From an uncultured Oscillospiraceae bacterium (GTDB taxonomy: Bacteria; Bacillota; Clostridia; Oscillospirales; Acutalibacteraceae), in contig UQRL01000039.1 of the NCBI GenBank assembly GCA_900543555.1, positions 1-23,708 on the forward strand: a DNA stretch of 23,708 nucleotides. Reading direction: 5' to 3'. Positions within the stretch are counted from its first letter, which is position 1, and every line of letters begins with the position of its first letter. Below the pieces are notes generated by a model. That model saw only the letters and a program-made list of their open reading frames with translations. It made no database searches and had not been told where the DNA came from. Of this stretch, positions 8,691 to 16,470 are shown in pieces. The translations under genes were made by a program, and so were the position numbers.

Positions 8691-9640
8691 CTCCTCAAGC
8701 GCGGGTCAAAGGCGTCCCGCAGGCCGTCGCCCAGCAGGTTGAATGAAAGCATGGTCAAGCTGATGGCGATGGCCGGAATCCACAGCCGCCAGGGGTACAG
8801 CTGGAACACGCTGGCCCCCTCTTGGGCCAGCATGCCCCAAGAGGGCTGGGGCACCGGCACACCCATGCCAATGTAGGAGAGGAACGCCTCGGTAAAGATG
8901 GCGCTGGGCACCGCCAGGGTCACGTTGATGATGATGACCGACAGGGTGTTGGGCAGCAGGTGCTTGCGGATGATGCGGCCGGCCTTGGCGCCCATGGCCT
9001 CGGCGGCCACCACAAACTCTTGGTTCTTTAAGGAGAGGCACTGCCCTCGCACCAGCCGGGCCATGCCTGTCCAGCCCACGGTGGCGTAGGCCACCACCAT
9101 GGTGAAGATGCCCTTGGGCAGCACCATCATCAGCAGCACCACCACAATCAGGTAGGGGATGCCGTTGACCACTTCCACAATACGCATCATAATGTTGTCC
9201 ACCATGCCGCCGAAGTAGCCGGAGATGCCGCCGTAGATCATGCCGATGATCAGGTTGACAAACACGGCGGAGAAGGCAATCATCAGGGAGACCCGGCCGC
9301 CCTCGAAGGCGCGGACGAACAGGTCGCGGCCCAGGTTGTCGGTGCCAAAGATGTGCACCGCGTTCTGGCCCTCATAGCGGGAGTCTGTACATACGGTGAA
9401 CATGCCCTTGTTGGCCTCGCCCAAGTGCTGCTCGCGGCTCTCAAAGGGGGTGACAAAGGGCACAATGACACAGGAGAGGATGATCAGCACGATGATCACC
9501 AGGCACACCATGGCCACCTTGTTCTTCATCAAACGCCCCATGGCGTCCTTCCAATAGGTCACGCTGGGGCGGGAGATGCCCTCCCGTTTTTCCGGGTCGG
9601 AGCCCACCCAGGCAAACCTGCTCTTGTCGATTTTTTCCAT
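8687..9640 (-). CDS. dppC: Peptide ABC transporter permease, DppC/OppC type
   Basis: This 317-residue inner-membrane protein is one half of the import channel. It has a cytoplasmic N-terminal stretch (about 1-40), a first helix at about 43-63, a large outer loop, and then the core of five helices with the binding-protein-dependent transport signature. The EAA-type loop reads EFVVAAEAMGAKAGRIIRKHLLPN. The C-terminus GDGLRDAFDPRLRR is typical of the DppC branch. The ATG at 9640 follows GGAGGAGGG and comes four bases after the dppB stop codon, so dppB and dppC are probably translated together and pair in the membrane. Confidence 0.94.
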
Positions 9641-9644
9641 GGCG

Positions 9645-10583
9645 TTATCCCTCCTCCAGCTTCACTCTCGGGTCGATGATGCCGTAAACCAGGTCAACCA
9701 CCAGGTTGGCCAGGATCAGGAAGGCGCCATAGAAGATGGTGGTGCCCGAGATCATGGTGTAGTCGTAGGCTTGGATGCTCTGCACGAAATAGCGGCCCAG
9801 GCCCGGGATGGCGAAGATGTTCTCCACCACAAAGGCGCCGGTCAGAACGCCGGCGGCAATGGGGCCCAGCACCGTGACAACGGGCATGATGGCGTTGCGC
9901 AGGGCGTGCTTCCAGATGATGGCCGGCTGGGAGAGGCCCTTGGCCCGGGCGGTCTTGATGTAATCCTGGCCCAGCACGTCCAGCATAGAGGTGCGGGTCA
10001 GGCGGGAGATCTGCGCCAGAGAGCCAAAGCCCAGGGCCAGCACCGGCAGGATCTTGGAGTTCAAGCCATCCCATCCCGTGGTGGCGAACACCGTCACCTG
10101 GGTGGCCTGATAGAGCTTGAGGCCCAGGAAGTACTGCAGAACAGAGCCCACAATGAAGCTGGGCACCGAAACGCCCACCAGGGCGACGAACATGCAGATG
10201 GTGTCGGTGGCAGAGCCCCGCTTGATGGCGGCCACCGTGCCCAGCAGCACGCCCAAAACAAACGCGAAGATGATGGCCCGCATGCCCACGTCAAAGGAGA
10301 CTGTGAAAGACTCTCCGATGATGCGGGTGACAGGGCGGTTTTCGTTCAGGGAAATTCCCAAGTCGCCGTGCAGGCAATTGCCGAGGTACATCAAGTACTG
10401 CATCCACACGGGCTTGTCCAGGCCATACTTGGCGTACAGGGCGTCCATGGTGGCCTGAGGAAGCTGTTTATCGCCAGTGAAGGGGTCGCCGGGAAGCAGC
10501 CGCTGCATAAAGAACGTCAGGGTGACCAGCACAAACAGGGTGACAATGGAATACCCAATCCGCTTGAGCACATATTTGACCAT
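9645..10583 (-). CDS. dppB: Peptide ABC transporter permease, DppB/OppB type
   Basis: This 312-residue inner-membrane protein is the partner of DppC. It starts with the family's MVKYVLKRIGYSIVTLFVL helix and keeps the short motif QRLLPGDPF after it. Five further helices follow, with the EAA-type loop DYIKTARAKGLSQPAIIWKH facing the ATPases. It ends YGIIDPRVKLEEG, as DppB proteins do. The ATG at 10583 has a near-perfect AAAGGAGG ahead of it. It is separated from the binding-protein gene by 224 bases containing a strong RNA structure (10719-10791), so expression of the membrane part may be set below that of the binding protein. Confidence 0.94.
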   Translation of the reverse strand: MVKYVLKRIGYSIVTLFVLVTLTFFMQRLLPGDPFTGDKQLPQATMDALYAKYGLDKPVWMQYLMYLGNCLHGDLGISLNENRPVTRIIGESFTVSFDVGMRAIIFAFVLGVLLGTVAAIKRGSATDTICMFVALVGVSVPSFIVGSVLQYFLGLKLYQATQVTVFATTGWDGLNSKILPVLALGFGSLAQISRLTRTSMLDVLGQDYIKTARAKGLSQPAIIWKHALRNAIMPVVTVLGPIAAGVLTGAFVVENIFAIPGLGRYFVQSIQAYDYTMISGTTIFYGAFLILANLVVDLVYGIIDPRVKLEEG

Positions 10584-10718
10584 ACGGCAATTTCCTCCTT
10601 TCCATGATTATCCAAATTGATTGAGCGCTGTTGCAAGGCCGGGCCGCTGGGGGCGCTTCCCCCCACGCCCGCGGGAAAGGACGGCGCCTTCCCCATTCCC
10701 CCGGCATTTCCGGGTAAA

Positions 10719-10791
10719 AACACCGCGGGGCGAGGGCGCTTTTTCTGCAAAAGCGCCCTCGCCTGCGTATAGCAAGTTATACTGCGGTGTT
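10719..10791 (-). terminator. Structured element between the binding protein and permease genes
   Basis: An outer stem AACACCGC (10719-10726) with GCGGTGTT (10784-10791) encloses two hairpins. One is a perfect 15-bp stem (10729-10743 with 10749-10763) with a five-base loop; the other is a small GTATA/TATAC stem (10767-10782). Read on the minus strand the outer stem runs into TTT, giving an intrinsic-terminator look. Within an operon this is best read as a partial terminator, or as a 3'-end stabiliser of the binding-protein mRNA. Either would favour the binding protein over the permeases. Confidence 0.75.
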
Positions 10792-10807
10792 CGGTACGCA
10801 AGCCCGC

Positions 10808-12583
10808 TTAGGCGGCAAGCTCCACATAGGTGAAGTTGGTCTGGAAGGTGGTGTTGCGCAGACCGCCCAGGATCTTATTGGTGTTATAGGTGTAGGAAGC
10901 GCTTCTCCAGTAGCTGGGCAGGATGATGTACTGGTCGGCCAGGATCTCCTCAGCCTGGTAGAAGTACTCCTGGCGGGCAGCCAGATCCTCGGTCTCGTTG
11001 GTGGCGGAGTCGATCAGGGCGTCATACTCCTCGCTGCCCCAGCGGGTGTCGTTGTTGCCGCCGTCCGTAACCCACATATCCAGGAAGGTCATGGGGTCGT
11101 TGTAGTCAGGGGACCAGCCGGTGATGGACAGGCAGTAGTTGCCGTTCTGCCGGTTGTCAGCGCCCTGCTTGGTGATCATGGGGTTGATGGTGACCTCCAG
11201 GCCCAGGTTCTGCCGCCACTGCTCCTGGTAGAAGGCGGCCTCTGCCTGAGAGGAGGAGCTGTCGCCGCAGTCGATGGAGAGCTGGCCGTTGAGCTCATCC
11301 AAAGTGATGCCCAGCTCTTCCAGGGCGGTGTTCAGGTACTCCTGCGCCTGGGTCACATCGCCGTTGGCGGGGTACAGGTCGCCATCCTTGGCGTTGAGGG
11401 CCTCCTGGAAGGAGGTGGCGTCATAGCCATCGACAGCGGGAGCGGTAAAGCTGGTCATGGGCATGTTCTCGTTCTGGAACACAGTGTCGATCAGGGCCTG
11501 CTTGTCAAAGCCAAGGGCCAGAGCACGGCGCAGGTTCACGTTGGAGAGGAACTGGTTCTCGCAGTTGACCATCATGTAGAAGGAGGCGCCGTCGGAGTAA
11601 GAGGTGACCTCGTAGCCATTGGCTTCCGCCTGGGTGACCAGCTCGCCGGTGGTCAGGTCGGTGTAGTCCAGCTCGCCGGACATCAGAGAGGTCAGGGCGG
11701 CCTGGCCGTCGGTGATGATCTTCATGGTCAGCTGCTCCACCTGGATATCGCCGGCGCCATGGAACGCGTCGTTCTTCTGCAGCACGATCTGGCTGTTGTG
11801 GCTCCACTCCGTCAGGGCGAAGGGGCCGTTGGTGCAGAAGTACTCGGCCTCGGTGTTGTAGTTGTCAGCGCCCACCGTCTCATAGAAGGACTGGTTGATG
11901 GGGGCCAGGGTGCCGAAGGTGAACATGTGGGGGGCATAGGGGACAGCCCGCTCCAGGGTGACCTCCAGGGTCAGGTCGTCGATGACCTTGACGCCCACGT
12001 CTTCCCACTCGCACTCGCCGTTCAGATAGGGCTCGGCGTTCTTGATGAAGAACAGCATGTAGGCGTAGTCAGAGGCCACAGCCGGGTTCAGGGCCTGCTG
12101 CCAGGCAAAGGCGAAGTCGTTGGCGGTGACAGGGTCGCCGTTGGTCCAAACGCCGTCCTCCCGCAGGTGGAAGGTGTAGACAGTCTCGTCATCGGAGATG
12201 TCCACGCTCTCCGCGGCGCCCAGCTGGGGAACGTTGTTCTCATCCAGCACATACAGGTTCTCGTAAATGTGGCGCAGGATCGTGAACTCATTGGCGTAGG
12301 TGGAGAGCAGGCTGTTCAGGCCGGTGGGCTCCATGCCAATGCGGATGTTCAGGTTTTTAGAGGCGTCCACCGTCTTGGGAGTGAACAGGGTCACTTCGCC
12401 GGCGGCGGCGCTGCCGCCCTCGTCAGCGGTGCTGGACTCGCCGGCCTCGCTGGTGGCGCTGGATTCGCTGCCCGTGCTGGCCGCGCTGCTGGAGCTGCTG
12501 CCGCTGGAATCGCCGCAGGCGGCGAAGGTCATGCACAGCAGAGCCATAGCCAGAACAACAGCCAGGATCTTCTTGAGCTTCAT
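10808..12583 (-). CDS. dppE: Peptide-binding lipoprotein of the ABC transporter
   Basis: This is the extracellular solute-binding protein (family 5) that captures peptides and delivers them to the permeases. The 591-residue precursor begins with a basic N-terminus and a hydrophobic signal, then the lipobox FAAC, so Cys23 should be lipid-modified and anchor it to the outer face of the membrane. A Ser/Ala/Gly/Glu-rich linker (about 24-65) follows. The binding fold contains the usual PTGLNSLLSTYANEFTILRHIYENLY entry region in pieces, RRALALGFDKQALID, GWSPDYNDPMTFLDMW and a late YDALIDSA. The ATG at 12583 follows AGGGGG. It is first in the operon and carries the promoter. The peptide size preference cannot be read, and the dppE symbol is by analogy with B. 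subtilis. Confidence 0.94.
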   Translation of the reverse strand: MKLKKILAVVLAMALLCMTFAACGDSSGSSSSSAASTGSESSATSEAGESSTADEGGSAAAGEVTLFTPKTVDASKNLNIRIGMEPTGLNSLLSTYANEFTILRHIYENLYVLDENNVPQLGAAESVDISDDETVYTFHLREDGVWTNGDPVTANDFAFAWQQALNPAVASDYAYMLFFIKNAEPYLNGECEWEDVGVKVIDDLTLEVTLERAVPYAPHMFTFGTLAPINQSFYETVGADNYNTEAEYFCTNGPFALTEWSHNSQIVLQKNDAFHGAGDIQVEQLTMKIITDGQAALTSLMSGELDYTDLTTGELVTQAEANGYEVTSYSDGASFYMMVNCENQFLSNVNLRRALALGFDKQALIDTVFQNENMPMTSFTAPAVDGYDATSFQEALNAKDGDLYPANGDVTQAQEYLNTALEELGITLDELNGQLSIDCGDSSSSQAEAAFYQEQWRQNLGLEVTINPMITKQGADNRQNGNYCLSITGWSPDYNDPMTFLDMWVTDGGNNDTRWGSEEYDALIDSATNETEDLAARQEYFYQAEEILADQYIILPSYWRSASYTYNTNKILGGLRNTTFQTNFTYVELAA

Positions 12584-12666
12584 TCAAATTCCCCCTGGTT
12601 TTCAGAGTATAAAATTTTGTGAGCCGGCAGCGCCATGCTGGGTCACCATCGACTCACAATGTGGTA

Positions 12667-12695
12667 ATTATTCGCCACTCGCGCACATTTTGCAA
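12667..12695 (-). promoter_or_regulatory. dppE: Sigma-A promoter of the peptide transporter operon
   Basis: On the minus strand TTGCAA (12695-12690), a 17-base spacer and AATAAT (12672-12667) lie about 85 bases before the dppE start codon. I see no leader terminator or CodY box that I could defend by eye. Confidence 0.65.
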
Positions 12696-12811
12696 CTGCC
12701 AATAAAGAAAAATTCAAATTTGCTAAACATCCCTTTTTGTGAAAAATGTACGCTTTGCGCCCAAATCAACCCCTTTTTCCCAAAAATATTGCAGCTCTGT
12801 AACCTTTTTTC

Positions 12812-12832
12812 GAGGGCCGCAGCCCTCTTTTT
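12812..12832 (+). terminator. Orphan terminator-like hairpin
   Basis: GAGGGC and GCCCTC pair around a four-base loop and are followed by five Ts on the plus strand. No plus-strand gene lies upstream within the intergenic region. It could end a short untranslated RNA, or block read-through toward the YihY gene. Confidence 0.4.
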
Positions 12833-13042
12833 CCCGCTTTTTCCGAGCGTTTTTCACAAATCCCCGCTCCATGGACACTCGTCCTTCCCCCTTGTTTTTG
12901 CAATTTTTTGCCTTTTATTTTGCGAAACGCTTTTTGTCCCTGTCTTGTGGACGGCAGCTGGGGCCGGTTCCATCCCCGGGGGACAGGCCCTCTCCAAAGC
13001 AACCCCTTTCCGCGGGAGCCAGTGGTAATCCTTCCCCGTTTG

Positions 13043-13051
13043 TGGTATACT
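13043..13051 (+). promoter_or_regulatory. Extended -10 promoter of the YihY operon
   Basis: TGGTATACT combines an extended TG motif with a good -10 (TATACT, 13046-13051); no clear -35 is present at 17 bases. It lies 37 bases ahead of the GTG start codon. The same 12-mer, TGGTATACTATA, forms the promoter of the CofE-like gene on the opposite strand at 19214-19203. Confidence 0.6.
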
Positions 13052-13088
13052 ATAGGATAATCGCCGCGGGGCGGAAGGGGGAAGACCG

Positions 13089-13979
13089 GTGAAACTGCTG
13101 AAAAAGCATCTCTTCTGGTTTTTAGACCGGATGGACCGGGACCGCCTGGACTCCACCGCGGCCCACGGGGCCTTTTTCCTGCTGATCTCTTTTCTGCCCT
13201 TTGTGGCCTTTCTGCTGACGTTGATGCAGCGCATCCACTTTTCCGACGGCGTCTCCCTTATCGAGGCGGCCCTGGAGACCCTGCCCGACAGCGTGGCCGC
13301 CTATCTGGAGTCCCTTCTCCCCAGCGCGCTGGAGTCCACCGGGGTGCTGCCCGTGGCGGTGATCACCGCAGTGTGGTCCTCTTCCATGGGCATGGTGGCG
13401 GTCATCAAGGGCCTGGACCAGATCTACGGCGCCAAAGAGCCCCGGGGCTATGTGCGCCTGCGGGCCATGGCGGTGCTGTGCGTCGTTGTCTTCGCGGCAG
13501 CGCTGATTGTGGCGGCGGCCCTGGTGGTGCTGGGCAGCACCCTGTACCGCTTCCTGCTGGAAAAGTCCCCGCCCCTGTTCGCAGCCATCCTGCTGCGGTT
13601 CAAATCCCTGGCGGGGTTTGTGCTGCTGCTGTGCTTTTTCACCCTGCTGTACGCCGGGGTGCCCAAGCGCCGCGCCCCCTTCCTGTGCAACCTGGCAGGG
13701 GCGGCCTTTTCCGCCGCGGGGTGGGTGCTGTTCTCCTACTTTTTCTCCCTGTTTGTAGAGGAGTTTTCCAACTTTTCCATTTACGGCGGTCTGGCCACCC
13801 TGGTCATCCTGATGTTCTGGCTGTTCTTCTGCATGTATATCGTGTTTTTGGGGGCAGAGGTCAGCGTGTGGCTGGAGCAAAGCGGCATTGGCGCCGATAT
13901 AAAAACCGAACGCCAAAAACGCAGGAAGCGCCGCCAGCGCAAAAAGCGGGAAAAGGCCATGAAATCCAAAAAGGAGTGA
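13089..13979 (+). CDS. YihY/BrkB family membrane protein
   Basis: This 296-residue inner-membrane protein belongs to the YihY/BrkB (UPF0761) family. The family is often annotated as ribonuclease BN, but that activity belongs to a different protein and the true role is unknown. About six helices are visible, starting at about 28-45 (FFLLISFLPFVAFLL). The family's typical segments SSSMGMVAVIKGLDQIYGAKEPRGYVRLR (in parts), a YGGLATLVILMFWLFFCMYIVFLGAE segment and a very basic tail (about 270-296) are seen. Translation starts with GTG after AAGGGGG. It heads a three-gene set with the sigma-like/GerMN-like protein (six bases further on) and the DUF3842 gene. The close spacing suggests co-expression, not necessarily a shared task. 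Confidence 0.9.
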   Translation: MKLLKKHLFWFLDRMDRDRLDSTAAHGAFFLLISFLPFVAFLLTLMQRIHFSDGVSLIEAALETLPDSVAAYLESLLPSALESTGVLPVAVITAVWSSSMGMVAVIKGLDQIYGAKEPRGYVRLRAMAVLCVVVFAAALIVAAALVVLGSTLYRFLLEKSPPLFAAILLRFKSLAGFVLLLCFFTLLYAGVPKRRAPFLCNLAGAAFSAAGWVLFSYFFSLFVEEFSNFSIYGGLATLVILMFWLFFCMYIVFLGAEVSVWLEQSGIGADIKTERQKRRKRRQRKKREKAMKSKKE

Positions 13980-13985
13980 AGCCCG

Positions 13986-15206
13986 TTGCCAGACCTGTCC
14001 ACCCAGCAGCTCAAAGAGCTGTTCGACCAATACGGGGCGGACCTGTTCGCCCTTTGCTACTTACAGGCAGGGCGGCCTGCCCAGGCCCTGGACCTGATGG
14101 CCGCCGCCCTGTGCGACATGGCCGCCAACCCCAGGCTGTGGGCCCAAGCCGCCTCCCCCCGGGAGGGGTTCTTCCGGGCGGCCTACCTCAACTGCCTGGA
14201 CAACTCCCTGCGGCGGCCCAAGCGCCGGAAAAAGAAGAAGGACTCCCCCTTAGAGGAAGTCCCCCGGGCCCTGCCCTTTACCTTGACGGACCCCCTGCGC
14301 CAGGTGATGAAGCTGCGCCTGGCCCACAAGGCCGCCCTGTTCTGCCGGGAGAGGCTGGGCCTTTCCGGGGAGGAGAGCGCCCGGGTGCTGGGCACCTCTC
14401 CCCTGCGGGCCCAGCGCCTGGCGGAAAGCGCCCTGAAAAAGGCGGGCATCACCCAAGGGCAGGCCCGGGCCAACCTGGAGGCCCTGGCCCCAGGGGAAGA
14501 CAACCTGGAGCGGGTGTGGCAGGAGTTCCTGGACCAGCAGGGCCGGGGAGGCTTTGCCGCCCGGCAGCGCTGCCGCCGGGCCCGCCGCTTTCTGGACGCC
14601 GCCATGCCCTATCTGGCCCTGGGCGTGGTGGCCATCTGCGTGACAGCCTATTTGGGGGTGGAGTACGGCTGGTTCGGCGCGCCCTACACCCCCACCCAGC
14701 CCATTGAGGGCGTTATCACCCAAGAGGGCTACGACGGAGACTCCGCCGTGTCCCTGCCCATTGAGACCGGGGACGTGTCTGTGTTCGTGCCGGAGGAGGG
14801 GGGCTTTGCGGAGTACATCGTCCACAACACCCCTTACAGCCCGGAGGACATTCTCCGGCAGATGGTGCTGCTGGGCGGCGCGCCCCAGGGAACCACCCTG
14901 CTCTCCGCCAATCTGGACAGCGGCGGTACGGAATCCAGCGATGGCAGCACCGTTACATACACCCTGGGGGACACCCTTTCCCTGACTCTGGAATTTTCCC
15001 AGGAAGCGGCCTCCCTGTCCGGGGAGGAGGGGGAGCGGATGCTCCAGGCCATGGCCGCCACCTTCGCCGCCTACACCCAGGGCCTGGACCAGCTCTCCAT
15101 CCGCTGCCAGGGAGAAGAGCTGACGGCAAACGGAAAAACCGCCCAGGAGTTCCTGGACGGCCAGCTGACCATCACCCGCACGGTGGAGACAGATTATCGG
15201 GAATAA
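13986..15206 (+). CDS. Sigma-factor-like protein fused to a membrane helix and GerMN-like domain
   Basis: I recognise parts but not the whole. Residues 1-80 resemble ECF sigma region 2 (LFDQYGADLFALCYLQ, then AYLNCLDNSLRRPKRR). Residues 101-155 resemble region 4 with its helix-turn-helix (GLSGEESARVLGTSPLRAQR). A basic linker (77-86) joins them. A membrane helix at about 207-226 follows, and residues 277-385 form an outer domain resembling GerMN (sporulation/germination) domains: LLGGAPQGTTLLSA, VTYTLGDTLSLTLEFS, GEEGERMLQAMAATFAAY and IRCQGEEL. The N-terminus should lie inside and the C-terminus outside. The start is TTG after AAGGAGTGA, which overlaps the end of the YihY gene. It could be a membrane-held regulator or a degenerate sigma that no longer binds polymerase. 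The 406-residue length is far above the ECF norm of about 180. The domain assignments are by eye; the GerMN-like one is the weaker. Confidence 0.72.
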   Translation: MPDLSTQQLKELFDQYGADLFALCYLQAGRPAQALDLMAAALCDMAANPRLWAQAASPREGFFRAAYLNCLDNSLRRPKRRKKKKDSPLEEVPRALPFTLTDPLRQVMKLRLAHKAALFCRERLGLSGEESARVLGTSPLRAQRLAESALKKAGITQGQARANLEALAPGEDNLERVWQEFLDQQGRGGFAARQRCRRARRFLDAAMPYLALGVVAICVTAYLGVEYGWFGAPYTPTQPIEGVITQEGYDGDSAVSLPIETGDVSVFVPEEGGFAEYIVHNTPYSPEDILRQMVLLGGAPQGTTLLSANLDSGGTESSDGSTVTYTLGDTLSLTLEFSQEAASLSGEEGERMLQAMAATFAAYTQGLDQLSIRCQGEELTANGKTAQEFLDGQLTITRTVETDYRE

Positions 15207-15232
15207 TGGGAACGCGATAAGGAAGGTTACTT

Positions 15233-15655
15233 ATGAAACCGAAAAAGCTCTTAGTCATCGACGGCCAGGGAGGGCGCATGGGCGCCGCCCTGGTGAGCCA
15301 GTGCAAGGCCGCGGGGCTCTCCGCGGAGATCATCGCCGTGGGGGCCAACTCCGCCGCCACCGCCGCCATGCTGAAGGCTGGGGCCGACGCCGCCGCCACC
15401 GGGGAGAACCCCGTGGTGGTCAACGCCCGGGACGCCGACGTCATCTGCGGGCCCATGGGCATCCTCACCGCCAACGCCCTGTGGGGGGAGATCACCCCGG
15501 CCATGGCGGCGGCGGTCAGCGAAAGCCGGGCCCAGAAAGTGCTCATCCCCGTGAACCGGTGCTCCGTCACTGTGGTGGGCGTGGAACAGCTCCCCCTGGG
15601 GGACTATGTAAAGCTGGCGGTGGAGGCCGCCAAGGAGCAGCTGGAAGAGAAATAA
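15233..15655 (+). CDS. DUF3842 family protein
   Basis: This 140-residue protein matches the DUF3842 family, found widely in Clostridia and of unknown function. It has a nucleotide-binding-like beginning (LLVIDGQGGRMGAALV) followed by alternating strands and helices of a Rossmann type. The conserved segments AVGANSAATAAMLKAGAD, NARDADVICGPMGI and VLIPVNRCSVTVVGVE are present. The ATG at 15233 follows AAGGAAGG. It is the last gene of the unit that begins with the YihY gene, and a strong terminator follows 63 bases after it. No substrate or partner can be named from the sequence. Confidence 0.88.
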   Translation: MKPKKLLVIDGQGGRMGAALVSQCKAAGLSAEIIAVGANSAATAAMLKAGADAAATGENPVVVNARDADVICGPMGILTANALWGEITPAMAAAVSESRAQKVLIPVNRCSVTVVGVEQLPLGDYVKLAVEAAKEQLEEK

Positions 15656-15718
15656 AATTTTTTCAAAAAGGCTGTAACATTTTCCGGTTCCGGCCGTCTA
15701 ATAGATATGGGAAAGGGG

Positions 15719-15748
15719 AAACCGCAGGCGGAAGGCTTGCGGTTTTTT
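15719..15748 (+). terminator. Intrinsic terminator after the DUF3842 gene
   Basis: AAACCGCAGGC (15719-15729) pairs with GCTTGCGGTTT (15735-15745), with one G-T pair and a five-base loop, and runs into further Ts. It closes the YihY/sigma-like/DUF3842 unit. Confidence 0.9.
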
Positions 15749-15764
15749 GCGTTTTATGGTTTAA

Positions 15765-15773
15765 TGATAAGAT
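15765..15773 (+). promoter_or_regulatory. Candidate extended -10 promoter of the Nudix-rimO-pgsA unit
   Basis: TGATAAGAT combines TG with a fair -10 (TAAGAT); a TTTTGC-like -35 lies at about 17 bases. A start near 15780 would put the structured region 15787-15889 at the very 5' end of the transcript. Confidence 0.35.
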
Positions 15774-15786
15774 AAAGGAAAGCGCC

Positions 15787-15889
15787 CCGCTCCGGGGTGT
15801 CTGCCAATGACAGCCTGCCGGAGCGGAGCCCGGTGTTTGAAGGTGCCCACCGGGCGCCAACACCGCAAAACTTTCACGCCGCTTCGCGG
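15787..15889 (+). repeat. Structured leader with dispersed repeat, copy B
   Basis: Between the terminator and the Nudix gene lie a perfect 9-bp stem (CCGCTCCGG 15787-15795 with CCGGAGCGG 15818-15826, TGTC/GACA inside), a perfect 8-bp stem (GCCCGGTG 15828-15835 with CACCGGGC 15848-15855), and the block 15865-15889 that matches copy A at 287-311. GGTGTT (15832-15837) can instead pair with AACACC (15859-15864), so two folds compete. It could be an intergenic repeat, a regulatory leader, or a repeat used as one. Confidence 0.55.
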
Positions 15890-15919
15890 TACACAGTTTC
15901 ATTTACAAGGAGCTTGCCC

Positions 15920-16453
15920 ATGGAACTTTGGGACCTATATGACGAAAACCGCATCCCTCTGGGGCGCACCCATCCCCGGGGGGAGCCTGTGCCGGAGGGG
16001 ACCTATCACCTGGCGGTGATCGTGGTCATCCTGAACCCCCGGGGGGAGGTGCTCCTCACCCGGCGGGCCAAGGAGAAGGCCGTGTGCCCCGGTTGGTGGG
16101 AGAACACCGGCGGGGCGGCCCTGGCGGGGGAGACCTCCCTCCAGGCCATCCTGCGGGAGCTGCGGGAGGAGACGGGCCTTGCCCCCGACCCCCAGGAGCT
16201 GACCCTCCTTCTGCGGGAGGACCGCCGCACCGACGCCCACTTTGACATCTACGCCCTCACCTGGGAGGGGGAGCCGGAGGACATCCGCTTCCAAGCTGGG
16301 GAGACGGACGCCGCCCAGTGGATGCCCCTGGCGGAGTGGGAGGCCGTGGCGGGCACCGAGGGCACCCTCTGCCCCGCCCGTGGAGAGGCTTATAAGCAGG
16401 AGCTGTACCGCCGCATCGCCCTGTATCTGCGGGGCCAGCGGGAGTTTTCATAA
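15920..16453 (+). CDS. Nudix hydrolase
   Basis: Nudix enzymes cleave nucleoside diphosphates linked to other groups. The 177-residue protein has a complete Nudix box, running from Gly65 through Glu71 to REETGL (82-87), with the metal-binding glutamates in place. The N-terminus (MELWDLYDENRIPLGRTHPRG) and overall layout resemble the branch related to isopentenyl-diphosphate isomerase (YfcD-like), whose true substrates are mostly unknown. The ATG at 15920 follows AAGGAG at ideal spacing; a longer frame from 15797 is read through the hairpin leader and is rejected. rimO begins 17 bases after its stop codon, so the two are probably co-transcribed. The substrate cannot be predicted with any confidence. 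Confidence 0.93.
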   Translation: MELWDLYDENRIPLGRTHPRGEPVPEGTYHLAVIVVILNPRGEVLLTRRAKEKAVCPGWWENTGGAALAGETSLQAILRELREETGLAPDPQELTLLLREDRRTDAHFDIYALTWEGEPEDIRFQAGETDAAQWMPLAEWEAVAGTEGTLCPARGEAYKQELYRRIALYLRGQREFS

Positions 16454-16470
16454 CAGAAAGGAAGAGTCAC

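Larger units (their letters stand above)
12584..13088. other. Divergent intergenic region between dppE and the YihY gene
   Basis: No gene is evident in these 505 bases. The left part holds the dppE ribosome binding site and promoter (minus strand). The right end holds the extended -10 promoter of the YihY gene (plus strand). The middle (about 12700-12960) is AT-richer than its surroundings and strongly pyrimidine-biased on the plus strand. It contains a terminator-like hairpin at 12812-12832 that no plus-strand gene explains. Confidence 0.6.

Noticed and set aside
10787..12622. 611-codon plus-strand frame opposite the binding-protein gene
   Set aside because: Antisense shadow of the lipoprotein gene, rich in Gly/Val/His/Gln with no recognisable domain.
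13373..14707. 444-codon frame overlapping the YihY and sigma-like genes
   Set aside because: Pro/Gly/Arg/Ala-rich frame shadow of two genes that have clear families and ribosome binding sites.
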